64,000 bases of DNA from Clostridium sp. BJN0001 (GTDB lineage: Bacteria > Bacillota > Clostridia > Clostridiales > Clostridiaceae). Under the pieces are notes generated by a model. It had not been told where the DNA came from. It ran no database searches and saw nothing but the letters and a program-made list of their open reading frames with translations. The position numbers and the translations under genes were made by a program. The stretch covers positions 79,501-143,500 of the forward strand of contig NZ_CP094971.1 in NCBI RefSeq assembly GCF_022869825.1. The letters are read 5' to 3'. This document shows, piece after piece, positions 56,205 through 64,000 of this stretch; position 1 is the stretch's first letter; each line of letters starts with the position of its first letter.

Positions 56205-57362
56205 ATGTCAGTTTTTAATGAAAAAACAGGTCAAAAGGTAACAATTGTAGATACTACATTAAGAGATGGGGAACAGACAGCAGGAGTTGTATTTGCAAAT
56301 CAAGAAAAAGTTATGATAGCAGAAATGCTGAGTGAACTTGGAGTAGATCAGCTCGAGGTTGGAATTCCAACAATGGGTGGAGATGAAAAACAGGCAATTA
56401 AAGAAATTGTAAAGAGAAATTTAAAATCAAGCATTATGGCTTGGAATAGAACAGTAATAGGTGATATAGAGCAGTCAATTGACTGTGGAGTTGATGCAGT
56501 TGCAGTTTCAGTTTCAGTTTCAGATATTCATATAAAACATAAACTTCAAAAATCCAGAGGATGGGTTCTTGAAAACATGGTAAAATCTGTAGAATTTGCA
56601 AAGAAAAATGGGCTATATGTTTCTGTTAATGGAGAGGATGCATCAAGAGCAGATAGAGATTTCTTAGTTGAATTTATAAATGCAGCTAAGAGTGCAGGAG
56701 CAGATAGATTTAGATATTGTGATACAGTTGGAATAATGGAGCCATTTAAATTATGTGAGGATATTAAATATATTCATGACAAAACTCATTTCGATATAGA
56801 AATGCATACACATAATGATTTTGGTATGGCAACAGCAAATGCACTTGCAGGAATAAAAGGCGGAGCATCTCATGTAGGAGTAACCGTTAATGGTCTTGGA
56901 GAAAGAGCTGGAAATGCTGCACTTGAAGAAGTTCTTATGGCACTTATGATAGTATGTGGATTTAAAGAAGATGGAATCAAGACACATATGTTTAAAGATT
57001 TATCTGAATATGTATCAAGAGCATCTGGAAGAGAACTTCCTAAATGGAAAGCTATAGTTGGTTCAAACATGTTTGCACATGAGTCTGGAATACATGCAGA
57101 TGGTGCTATAAAAGATCCTCATAATTATGAAGCATTTGATCCAAGTATAATAGGACTTCAAAGACAGATTGTAATAGGAAAACATTCTGGAAGAGCCGCT
57201 ATAAAGAACAAGTTTAAAGAATATAACATAGACCTAACAGATGAAGAATCTAAGGGAATATTAGAAATTGTAAGATCTACATCAGTAAGACTTAAGAGAA
57301 GCCTTTTTGATAAAGAACTTGCACAAATTTATAAAGAATATGAATCAAAGAAAAATAATTAA
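56205..57362 (+). CDS. Re-citrate synthase / homocitrate synthase (NifV-like)
   Basis: 385-aa DRE-TIM metallolyase. Signatures: VDTTLRDGEQTAGVVFA (metal and substrate Arg-Asp), HTHNDFGMATANALAG (metal HxH), NGLGERAGNAALEEV and HESGIHADGA. This group condenses acetyl-CoA with a 2-oxo acid. Directly followed by aconitase, as in C. kluyveri and C. acetobutylicum, where the paralogue is the Re-specific citrate synthase used to make glutamate; homocitrate synthase is the alternative. No nif or lysine genes are nearby. ATG behind GGGGGGAAG. Confidence 0.87.
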   Translation: MSVFNEKTGQKVTIVDTTLRDGEQTAGVVFANQEKVMIAEMLSELGVDQLEVGIPTMGGDEKQAIKEIVKRNLKSSIMAWNRTVIGDIEQSIDCGVDAVAVSVSVSDIHIKHKLQKSRGWVLENMVKSVEFAKKNGLYVSVNGEDASRADRDFLVEFINAAKSAGADRFRYCDTVGIMEPFKLCEDIKYIHDKTHFDIEMHTHNDFGMATANALAGIKGGASHVGVTVNGLGERAGNAALEEVLMALMIVCGFKEDGIKTHMFKDLSEYVSRASGRELPKWKAIVGSNMFAHESGIHADGAIKDPHNYEAFDPSIIGLQRQIVIGKHSGRAAIKNKFKEYNIDLTDEESKGILEIVRSTSVRLKRSLFDKELAQIYKEYESKKNN

Positions 57363-57398
57363 GCGAATGAATAAATAATTTACAGGGGTGATTATAAG

Positions 57399-59324
57399 TT
57401 GGGAGACAATTTAGTTTATAAGATATTAAAAAGTCATTTAGTAGAAGGAGAGCTTAAAATAGGTGAGCCTATAAGTTTAAAAATTGATAAAACTCTTACT
57501 CAGGATTCAACAGGAACTATGGCATATCTTCAGCTTGAAGCTATGGGAATTGATAGAGTAAAAACAAAGAAATCAGTTGCATTTATTGATCATAATATGC
57601 TTCAGCAAGGGTTTGAAAATGCTGATGATCACAAATTTATTCAGACAGTAGCATCAAAATACGGAGTATATTTTTCAAAACCTGGTAATGGAATATGTCA
57701 TCAGATATTTCTTGAAAGATTTTCAACTCCAGCAGATACTTTAATAGGTTCAGACAGTCATACTCCAACAGCAGGAGGAGTAGGAATGCTTGCCATGGGA
57801 GCTGGTGGACTTGATGTTGCACTTGCCATGGGAGGTGGAGCATACAATATAAATACTCCAAAAGTAGTTAAAGTTAATTTAAAAGGAAAATTAAATAAGA
57901 TGGTATCTGCAAAAGATATTATTCTTGAAGTATTAAGAAAATTAACAGTAAAAGGCGGAGTAGGGAAAGTATTTGAGTATGCAGGAGAAGGAGTTAAGAC
58001 TCTTTCAGTTCCAGAAAGAGCCACAATTACAAACATGGGTGCAGAACTTGGAGCTACAACATCTATATTCCCAAGTGATGAAAGAACATTGGAATTCTTT
58101 AAAGCACAGAAAAGAGAAGAAGATTTTATAGAGTTTAAACCTGATGAAGATGCTATATATGATGAAGAAATAGAAGTAAATTTAGATGAACTTGAGCCTC
58201 TTACAGCAAAACCACATAGCCCTGATAATGTTGTTACAGTAAATGATGCTGGAAAGATTAAAGTTGATCAAGTATTTATAGGAAGCTGTACAAATTCTTC
58301 TTATATGGATCTTATGAAAGTTTCAAGAATATTAAAAGGAAAAAAAGTAAACCCTAATGTAAGTTTAGTTATTGGACCAGGTTCAAGACAGGTAATGGAA
58401 ATGATAGCTAGAAATGGTGCGTTAGCTGATATCATAAGTGCAGGAGCAAGAATTCTTGAAAATTCATGTGGACCATGCATAGGAATGGGTCAGGCGCCAG
58501 GAACAAATGGAATTTCACTTAGAACTGTAAATAGAAATTTCTATGGAAGAAGTGGAACTTTATCAGGAAAAATATATATAGTAAGTCCTGAAACTGCAGC
58601 AGTTTCTGCAATTAATGGATATTTAACAGATCCAAGAGAAATGTTAGATGTAGATCTTGATATTAAAATGCCAGAGAGATTTATAATAGATGATTCTATG
58701 ATAATTCCTCCAGCACCAACAAATGCTGAAGTTACAGTAGTAAGAGGACCTAATATAAAGCCATTCCCATTAAATTGTGAATTAACTGATGATATTTCTG
58801 GTAAAGTTGTGATTAAAGTAGAGGATAATATTACAACAGATCATATTATGCCTTCAAATTCAAAGCTATTACCATTTAGATCAAATATTCCATATCTTTC
58901 TGAATTCTGTTTTAGCACAATAGATAAAGATTTTCCAAAGAGAGCTAAGGAAAATAACGGAGGATTTATTGTTGCAGGAGAAAACTATGGTCAAGGATCA
59001 AGCAGAGAACATGCTGCTTTAGCACCACTTTATCTTGGAATAAAAGGTGTTATTGCTAAATCATTTGCAAGAATTCATAAGGCAAACTTAATTAACAATG
59101 GAATTGTTCCTATGGTTTTCTTAAAAGCTGAAGATTATGATAATATAAATCTTTTAGATGATTTTGAAATAGACGGAGTTAAAGATGCATTAGACAGTGG
59201 AAAAGTTACAGTTATTAATAAAACTAATGGATTGAAGTTTGAAGTCAAAGTTGAACTTACAGAAAAAGAAATAGCTGTAATAAAAGCTGGTGGAAGACTT
59301 AATTATGTTAAGAATAACAGATAA
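57399..59324 (+). CDS. Aconitate hydratase, monomeric clostridial type
   Basis: 641 aa. Fe-S cluster cysteines in [11 protein letters not shown] and [35 protein letters not shown]; swivel domain with [11 protein letters not shown] and [14 protein letters not shown]. Length and order match the short single-chain aconitases of clostridia (large plus small subunit fused). Converts citrate to isocitrate. TTG start behind GGGGTGA, 36 nt after the citrate synthase gene. No isocitrate dehydrogenase follows. Confidence 0.93.
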   Translation: MGDNLVYKILKSHLVEGELKIGEPISLKIDKTLTQDSTGTMAYLQLEAMGIDRVKTKKSVAFIDHNMLQQGFENADDHKFIQTVASKYGVYFSKPGNGICHQIFLERFSTPADTLIGSDSHTPTAGGVGMLAMGAGGLDVALAMGGGAYNINTPKVVKVNLKGKLNKMVSAKDIILEVLRKLTVKGGVGKVFEYAGEGVKTLSVPERATITNMGAELGATTSIFPSDERTLEFFKAQKREEDFIEFKPDEDAIYDEEIEVNLDELEPLTAKPHSPDNVVTVNDAGKIKVDQVFIGSCTNSSYMDLMKVSRILKGKKVNPNVSLVIGPGSRQVMEMIARNGALADIISAGARILENSCGPCIGMGQAPGTNGISLRTVNRNFYGRSGTLSGKIYIVSPETAAVSAINGYLTDPREMLDVDLDIKMPERFIIDDSMIIPPAPTNAEVTVVRGPNIKPFPLNCELTDDISGKVVIKVEDNITTDHIMPSNSKLLPFRSNIPYLSEFCFSTIDKDFPKRAKENNGGFIVAGENYGQGSSREHAALAPLYLGIKGVIAKSFARIHKANLINNGIVPMVFLKAEDYDNINLLDDFEIDGVKDALDSGKVTVINKTNGLKFEVKVELTEKEIAVIKAGGRLNYVKNNR

Positions 59325-59358
59325 AATTATAAAGAAGATTTTCTTATAAAAAATACTT

Positions 59359-59396
59359 AAAAGAGTTTTTGCTTTATTGCAGAAGCTCTTTTTTAA
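59359..59396 (+). terminator. Terminator after aconitase
   Basis: AAAAGAGTTTTTGC and GCAGAAGCTCTTTT arms around TTTATT, continuing into a T run. Confidence 0.75.
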
Positions 59397-59406
59397 TAAA
59401 TAATTT

Positions 59407-59435
59407 TTAGATAAGTGCTATAGTAATGATATAAT
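59407..59435 (+). promoter_or_regulatory. Putative promoter of nrdG
   Basis: TTAGAT (59407-59412), 17-bp spacer, TATAAT (59430-59435). No NrdR box recognised near it. Confidence 0.5.
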
Positions 59436-59481
59436 TAGGTTATAGTTTTTACTAGAGTAGTTATAGAAAGAAGTTGGATAC

Positions 59482-59991
59482 ATGGATAAGAATATAAAAC
59501 TTGCAGGGATAGAGCATGAGACCCTTGTTAATGGACCTGGAATGAGAAGAGCTTTTTTTGCTCAGGGCTGTAGACATAATTGCAAAGGCTGCTTTAATCC
59601 TGAAACTCATGATTTTAATGGCGGAGTAGAAAAAGATATGGATGAACTTATAAAAGATGTTTTAGAAAATCCTATGCTTAAAGGTGTTACATTTAGTGGT
59701 GGAGATCCTTTAGAGCAGGCAGATAAATTTAGTTATATGGCTAAAGCTTTTAAGAAAGCTAACTTAAATATCTGGAGCTACACAGGATATACTTTTGAAT
59801 ATATACTAGAGCATTTAGATGATAAAAAAGGCTGGAGAGATTTCATTAATATAATAGATGTACTTGTTGATGGAAAATTTCAGGAGGACAAAAAAGAAGA
59901 AGGACTTAAATTCAGAGGATCTTCTAATCAGAGAATTATAGATGTTAAAAAGAGTTTAAAAGAAGGAAAAGTTATAACTCTTGATTATTAA
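59482..59991 (+). CDS. nrdG: Anaerobic ribonucleotide reductase activating protein
   Basis: 169-aa radical SAM activase that places the glycyl radical on NrdD. Cluster motif CRHNCKGC, NGPGMRRAFFAQGC upstream of it, VTFSGGDPLEQ, and a short C-terminus ending KSLKEGKVITLDY typical of NrdG. Separated from nrdD by the citrate genes but in the same direction. Confidence 0.95.
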   Translation: MDKNIKLAGIEHETLVNGPGMRRAFFAQGCRHNCKGCFNPETHDFNGGVEKDMDELIKDVLENPMLKGVTFSGGDPLEQADKFSYMAKAFKKANLNIWSYTGYTFEYILEHLDDKKGWRDFINIIDVLVDGKFQEDKKEEGLKFRGSSNQRIIDVKKSLKEGKVITLDY

Positions 59992-60001
59992 TTAAAAAAT
60001 A

Positions 60002-60056
60002 AACTTTCCACAGGTTATTATAAAAAATATAGATAACTTGTGGAAAGTTCTTTTTT
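60002..60056. terminator. Terminator between nrdG and galE
   Basis: AACTTTCCACA and TGTGGAAAGTT arms with inner GTTAT/ATAAC, followed by CTTTTTTA. Confidence 0.85.
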
Positions 60057-60069
60057 ATATGTGGATAAC

Positions 60070-61062
60070 TTATTTTGTTTTATATCCTTCTGGATGATTT
60101 TTATGCCATGTCCATGCATCAGCAATAATTTTTTCAATGAAAGTCTTTTTAGGATTCCAATGAAGAATCTTTTTTGCCTTATCAGCACAAGCTATAAGCT
60201 TTGCAGGATCTCCACCTCTTCTTGGACCTATTTTAGATGGAATGTTGATTCCTGTTACTTTTCTTGCAGTTTCAACAATTTGTTTAACTGAGAAGCCTTC
60301 GCTGCTTCCTAAGTTAAATACATCACTTTTTCCACCGTTTAATAGATACTTCATTGCTAAAATATGTGCATCTATTAAATCTTCAATATGAACATAATCA
60401 CGAACGCATGTACCATCGTCTGTAGGGTAATCTTCACCGCATATTGTTATACAGTCTCTTTTTCCCATAGCTGCTTGTAAAACTATAGGGATAAGATGTG
60501 TTTCAGGATTATGATCTTCTCCTATATTACCGCCTTCTTCAGCACCTGCAACGTTGAAATATCTAAGTGCTACATATTTTATGTCGTATGCCATATCGCA
60601 CCATTTCATCATTTTTTCCATTATGAGTTTTGTTTCTCCATAAGGATTAGTTGGGCAAGTTTCCATATCTTCTGTTATTGGAATTTTTTTAGGTTCTCCA
60701 TAAGTTGCAGCAGATGAAGAGAATACTATATTTTTAATTCCTGCTTCTTTCATTGCTTCAAGAACGATTTGAGTTCCGTAAATATTGTTATTAAAATATT
60801 TAAGAGGTGCTTTCATTGATTCAGGAACAATTGAATTAGCAGCAAAATGAATTATTCCGTCTATATCTTCTTTAGCAAAAACATCTAAAAGGAATTTCTT
60901 GTCTCTTATATCTCCTTCATAAAATTTAGCTTTAATATCTAAAGCTTCTCTATGTCCTGTTTGAAGATTATCAATAACGATAACTTTATTATTTTCTTTT
61001 ATTAATTTAGATACAGCATGAGAGCCTATGTATCCAGCTCCGCCTAATACTAAAATATTCAT
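60070..61062 (-). CDS. galE: UDP-glucose 4-epimerase
   Basis: 330-aa extended SDR enzyme interconverting UDP-glucose and UDP-galactose. NAD-binding GGAGYIGSHAV at the N-terminus, FAANSIVPESM, SSSAATYGEP (Ser), catalytic YGETK (Tyr/Lys), and LRYFNVAGAEEGGNIGEDH. Supplies sugar nucleotides for surface polymers such as the O-acylated polysaccharide inferred at 24-28 kb (inference). Monocistronic; ATG behind GGAGG. Confidence 0.96.
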   Translation of the reverse strand: MNILVLGGAGYIGSHAVSKLIKENNKVIVIDNLQTGHREALDIKAKFYEGDIRDKKFLLDVFAKEDIDGIIHFAANSIVPESMKAPLKYFNNNIYGTQIVLEAMKEAGIKNIVFSSSAATYGEPKKIPITEDMETCPTNPYGETKLIMEKMMKWCDMAYDIKYVALRYFNVAGAEEGGNIGEDHNPETHLIPIVLQAAMGKRDCITICGEDYPTDDGTCVRDYVHIEDLIDAHILAMKYLLNGGKSDVFNLGSSEGFSVKQIVETARKVTGINIPSKIGPRRGGDPAKLIACADKAKKILHWNPKKTFIEKIIADAWTWHKNHPEGYKTK

Positions 61063-61240
61063 AAGTATTCCTCCATTTAATTATTTTTAAAATAAAACCT
61101 TTACTTTATTATTATTATTATAGCACTAAGAAATTTAAATAACTACACAAAACAATATGTGAAGCCGTTATTTAAGAATAGATTGCATTAATTTATGACA
61201 TACTAATTTAGAAAAGTTTAACTTAAGGAGAAATGAATTT

Positions 61241-61882
61241 ATGAAAAAATTATTATATATAACAGTTAATTCAAAACCAGAAAATATGTCATCAAGTAAG
61301 ACTGTAGGAAGAGCATTTGTAAATAGATTTATAGAAAAAAATAGTGATTATACTGCTGAAGAGGTAGACCTTTATAAATGCCATATACCAAGGCTTGAAT
61401 ACAAATATTTTGAAGGGAGAAATACTCTTTTAAATGCAGAATCAATAGAAACTTTAAGCAAAAAAGATCAAGATGAAGTAAAAACTATGATAAGTCTTAC
61501 AGAGCAGTTTAAGGAAGCAGATGTTTATGTAATAGCAGCACCTATGTGGAGTCTATCTTTCCCTGCACCCCTTAAAGAATATATTGATTGTATCGTTATG
61601 GATGGAAAAACTATATCTATAAAGGAAAAGAAAGTTGAAGGATTACTTAATGATAAATATAGATCAGCAGTATATATTCAGTCATCAGGAGCAGCAATAC
61701 CATGGGCACTTAGAATGGTTATGAATAAAGGATTAAATTATGTAGAAAATGTGTTTAAAGCTATGGGAATAAAAAAGTTTCAAGAACTTCTTGTAGATAA
61801 AACAGGAACTACTGAAGAAGAAAGACAGCAGAGTATTTACGAAGCTATGAAAAAAATAGATTCTATTATTAATGAGATTTAA
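61241..61882 (+). CDS. azoR: FMN-dependent NADH-azoreductase-type flavoprotein
   Basis: 213-aa flavodoxin-fold reductase. LYITVNSKPENMSSSKTVGRAFVNRF (FMN phosphate loop, start), VYVIAAPMWSLSFPAPLKEYID and SGAAIPW place it in the AzoR/FMN-NADH azoreductase family; natural substrates are probably quinones or other electrophiles. ATG behind AAGGAGAAA. Confidence 0.88.
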   Translation: MKKLLYITVNSKPENMSSSKTVGRAFVNRFIEKNSDYTAEEVDLYKCHIPRLEYKYFEGRNTLLNAESIETLSKKDQDEVKTMISLTEQFKEADVYVIAAPMWSLSFPAPLKEYIDCIVMDGKTISIKEKKVEGLLNDKYRSAVYIQSSGAAIPWALRMVMNKGLNYVENVFKAMGIKKFQELLVDKTGTTEEERQQSIYEAMKKIDSIINEI

Positions 61883-61954
61883 AACCAAAATTTAACTTTA
61901 TTTGCAGGATATTATATAATATATTTGAAATATCAAAAAATGGGAGATCAGGAT

Positions 61955-62608
61955 ATGATACAGATTTATTTAAAGCTTGACTCAAAAGCTCCCCAGCTTA
62001 TATGTAATGCCTGCGGTAAATGTAGCAGTGTTATCGGGAGAAATTTAGGACATATAAAAAATAGAGGCTGTTGTTTTTATTTTCCAAAATTCAATTTATA
62101 CGAAATACATAAAATGGTTAAAAGTGATGAGGGAATGGATAATTTAAAGATGATTATAAAGCGGCCTCAAACAAAAATTTATAACTATTATATTCATGCA
62201 GTTGGAGATTTTGATAAAAAAATGTATGATGAACATATGAAAAAAGGTTTTGATAAAGATGAACAAAAGATAAAAGATAAAACTTTATTCTTTAGAACAT
62301 GCCCATTTGTAAAACCAAAAGTGGGATGCACCATGAAACCTGAGTTTAGAAGTTACGTATGTAACTTATTTTTATGTAATGAAATCATGGAAGCATTTAA
62401 AGATTCGGATGAATTTAAAAAATATATAAAAGAAAGGGACAGCTATTCAAGATATGTAGATTGGGAAAATACCTCTATTCAGATGTATCTTGAAGAAAGA
62501 GGACTAGATCTTATACACAATTTTGATAAGACAATAGAAGCTCTTAAAAAGATGCCTCTTGAAATATATGAATTCCCTCGTTTAAAACAAATAGAAGCAA
62601 AGTTATAA
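61955..62608 (+). CDS. Cysteine-rich protein of unknown function (YkgJ-like cluster)
   Basis: 217 aa, no membrane segment. Eight or more conserved-looking cysteines: CNACGKC and GCCFYFP near the N-terminus, and CPFVKPKVGC...YVCNLFLC in the middle, suggesting a bound metal or Fe-S centre as in YkgJ-type proteins. C-terminal half helical and charged. ATG at 61955 has GGGAG 8 nt upstream; other in-frame starts (61925, 61940) do not. Ends with a terminator. Confidence 0.72.
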   Translation: MIQIYLKLDSKAPQLICNACGKCSSVIGRNLGHIKNRGCCFYFPKFNLYEIHKMVKSDEGMDNLKMIIKRPQTKIYNYYIHAVGDFDKKMYDEHMKKGFDKDEQKIKDKTLFFRTCPFVKPKVGCTMKPEFRSYVCNLFLCNEIMEAFKDSDEFKKYIKERDSYSRYVDWENTSIQMYLEERGLDLIHNFDKTIEALKKMPLEIYEFPRLKQIEAKL

Positions 62609-62616
62609 AAATTAAG

Positions 62617-62661
62617 AACGTAGAAGATTTGCTTATTGAAATCTTTTTACGTTATTTTTTG
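62617..62661 (+). terminator. Terminator after the cysteine-rich gene
   Basis: AACGTAGAAGATTT and AAATCTTTTTACGTT arms, then ATTTTTTG. Confidence 0.75.
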
Positions 62662-62699
62662 TTTTAAAGAAAACTATATTTTTCATTCTTAAAAAAAAG

Positions 62700-63217
62700 A
62701 AATATTCTAGTGATAAGCTATTTCCTTCTTTTCGTAGTAGAGTACCAGATAAAAGAAGAAAGGGAATTAATGCTATTCTAAAAAATATGGATTAAATGAA
62801 TATAATGAATATGAGCTATTAAAGAAAAGTGGAGGGCGTCTGCCGATTGACACTATTGAGTTTATTGATCCTATACTAGATAATGGAGAAGAGCCTGTAG
62901 AGAGAAATTTTTATGTGGCTGGTTTTAGGCATCATGCAGGTTGTGATGGAACTTGTTGTAATAATAGTATCACTTTAAATAATGGAGAAAAATTATATTT
63001 AGAATTAGAGCCAACTAATAAATATGATTCATGTGCAGTGAAAATAAATAATGAAGATAATATTTTGATTGGATATATTCCAAGATATTACAGCGAAGCA
63101 GTGTATGGATTTATTAATAAAGGAGCTAAATATGAATTGAATATTTCTGAAATTAATAAAAATAAAGACAACTGTAATGAATGCGTAAAAGTATTTTTAA
63201 AAATAAATAGAAATTAG
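62700..63217 (+). pseudogene. Frameshifted HIRAN-domain gene remnant
   Basis: One frame reads DKLFPSFRSRVPDKRRKGINAI then stops at 62793-62795. The next continues KYGLNEYNEYELLKKSGGRL, IDTIEFIDPI and a complete HIRAN domain (FYVAGFRHHAGCDG...LELEPTNKYDSCAVKI...IGYIPRYY) to 63217. Adding one A to the A6 run at 62780-62785 joins them. There is no start codon with ribosome site at the 5' end and the gene follows a terminator. HIRAN domains bind DNA in SWI2/SNF2-type proteins; related stand-alone bacterial proteins have this FP-FR-R, ELL-SGGR, HIRAN order. An isolated GTG-started fragment from 62915 is possible but unlikely to be functional. Confidence 0.7.
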
Positions 63218-63230
63218 ATATATAATATAA

Positions 63231-63254
63231 GGAGGTTTAAAAAGCCTCTTTTTT
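63231..63254 (+). terminator. Terminator after the HIRAN remnant
   Basis: GAGGTTT and AAGCCTC arms followed by TTTTTTG. Confidence 0.65.
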
Positions 63255-63296
63255 GTATGCATTAAAATGTGCGCGACGTTGATAATAAATCAAAAT

Positions 63297-63331
63297 AAAA
63301 AAGGCAGTATAGCATAATCTACTATACTGCC
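63297..63331 (-). terminator. Terminator of asnS
   Basis: Minus strand GGCAGTATAG and CTATACTGCC arms followed by TTTTTTATTTTG. Confidence 0.88.
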
Positions 63332-63343
63332 AAAATTAACAAA

Positions 63344-64000
63344 TTAAAATTCGCTGTTTCCTGGTGTTCTAGGGAATGGTATTACGTCTCTTATGTTAGT
63401 CATTCCTGTTACATACATGATAAGTCTTTCAAATCCAAGACCAAATCCTGAATGCATAGTTTCTCCATATTTTCTAAGTTCTAAATACCACCAGTAATCT
63501 TTTTCGTTAAGATTTAGCTCTTTCATTCTCTTCTTTAATCTATCAAGGCTTTCTTCTCTTTGGCTTCCACCTATGATTTCTCCAATTCCAGGTACTAAAA
63601 GATCAGCAGCTGCAACTGTTTTGTTGTCTTTATTCATTTTCATGTAGAATGCTTTTATTTCCTTAGGATAATCAGTTACGAAAACTGGTTTCTTAAAGTG
63701 TTCTTCTGTTAAGTATCTTTCATGTTCTGTTTGAAGATCAATTCCCCATGATACTGGGTAATCAAATGGCTTTGAAGCTTTTTCTAATATTTTAACAGCT
63801 TCTGTATAAGATACTCTTGCAAAATCAGAGTTTACTACATGGTTAAGTCTGTCAACTAAACCCTTATCAACAAATTTGTTGAAGAATTCTATTTCTTCAG
63901 GACAATGTTCCATTACATATTTTATTACGTATTTAAGCATTGCTTCAGCAAGATCCATATCATCAGAAAGATCTGCAAATGCTATTTCTGGTTCAATCAT
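63344..64000 (-). CDS. asnS: Asparaginyl-tRNA synthetase, C-terminal part (5' end outside window)
   Basis: The last ~218 residues of a class IIb synthetase. Motif 2/3 regions visible: [33 protein letters not shown] and [30 protein letters not shown] end (split here by a Thr), the [10 protein letters not shown] terminus being typical of AsnRS as opposed to AspRS. About 245 N-terminal residues, including the anticodon-binding OB fold, lie beyond 64000; the Met at the window edge is internal. Confidence 0.95.
   Translation of the reverse strand: MIEPEIAFADLSDDMDLAEAMLKYVIKYVMEHCPEEIEFFNKFVDKGLVDRLNHVVNSDFARVSYTEAVKILEKASKPFDYPVSWGIDLQTEHERYLTEEHFKKPVFVTDYPKEIKAFYMKMNKDNKTVAAADLLVPGIGEIIGGSQREESLDRLKKRMKELNLNEKDYWWYLELRKYGETMHSGFGLGFERLIMYVTGMTNIRDVIPFPRTPGNSEF

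Noticed and set aside
60060..60068. Perfect DnaA box TGTGGATAA
   Set aside because: A single box at the galE 3' end next to a terminator with similar sequence; no cluster of boxes, no dnaA/dnaN genes and no AT-rich unwinding element, so not an origin.

Overview
The window reads as a chromosomal segment of a spore-forming, anaerobic, low-GC Firmicute of the Clostridium sensu stricto type. Three things point there: the strongly AT-rich sequence with frequent TTG and GTG starts behind strong AGGAGG ribosome sites; spore genes (sleC, spmA, spmB); and clostridial signatures, namely T-box leaders on ileS and metG, the metG-tatD-yabE-rnmV-rsmA order, an anaerobic class III ribonucleotide reductase, and a homocitrate-synthase-like citrate synthase next to aconitase. 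No rRNA, tRNA, insertion sequence or prophage was seen.

Layout. 1-4.4 kb: the 5' part of a large glutamine synthetase gene (minus strand, cut by the window edge), then glutamate racemase, a cyclophilin, a DUF3783-type protein and an XRE regulator. 4.4-7.4 kb: a CRISPR array of 35 identical 37-nt repeats plus one degenerate terminal repeat, with an AT-rich leader on the left and a terminator on the right, and no cas gene anywhere in the window. 7.4-15.8 kb: sleC, two radical SAM proteins, a YkvI-like carrier, ComB-like phosphatase, an SDR protein lacking its catalytic tyrosine, a dicarboxylate/amino-acid symporter and a soluble PocR-type chemoreceptor. 15.9-24 kb: a two-component system, a cell-wall-binding protein interrupted by an in-frame TGA, and a minus-strand operon encoding TolC-like, MacA-like, MacB-ATPase and MacB-permease proteins. 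24-28 kb: an extracellular polysaccharide O-acylation set (SGNH, DUF4358, MBOAT, DHHW).

28-44.8 kb: T-box/ileS (long, eukaryote-like type), CcpA-like regulator, MATE exporter, spmAB, aminopeptidase P, UbiB-family kinase, NhaC antiporter, T-box/metG, tatD and a 3D/G5-domain protein. 45-51.4 kb: rnmV, rsmA, two uncharacterised genes, lgt, a lipoprotein, Mrp and ferredoxin. 51.4-53.5 kb, minus strand: thiT and a coupled degV-padR pair with palindromes at both promoters. 53.7-60 kb: nrdD and nrdG flanking Re-type citrate synthase and aconitase. 60-64 kb: galE, a flavodoxin-fold reductase, a cysteine-rich protein, a frameshifted HIRAN-domain gene and the 3' end of asnS.

Items most worth following up: the CRISPR array with no local cas genes; a candidate minus-strand small RNA between metG and tatD whose upstream region carries a perfect 9-6-9 palindrome; the 70-bp inverted repeat enclosing the thiT promoter; the degV promoter palindrome; the nonsense-split cell-wall protein; and the tripartite-efflux-like operon in an organism that should lack an outer membrane.
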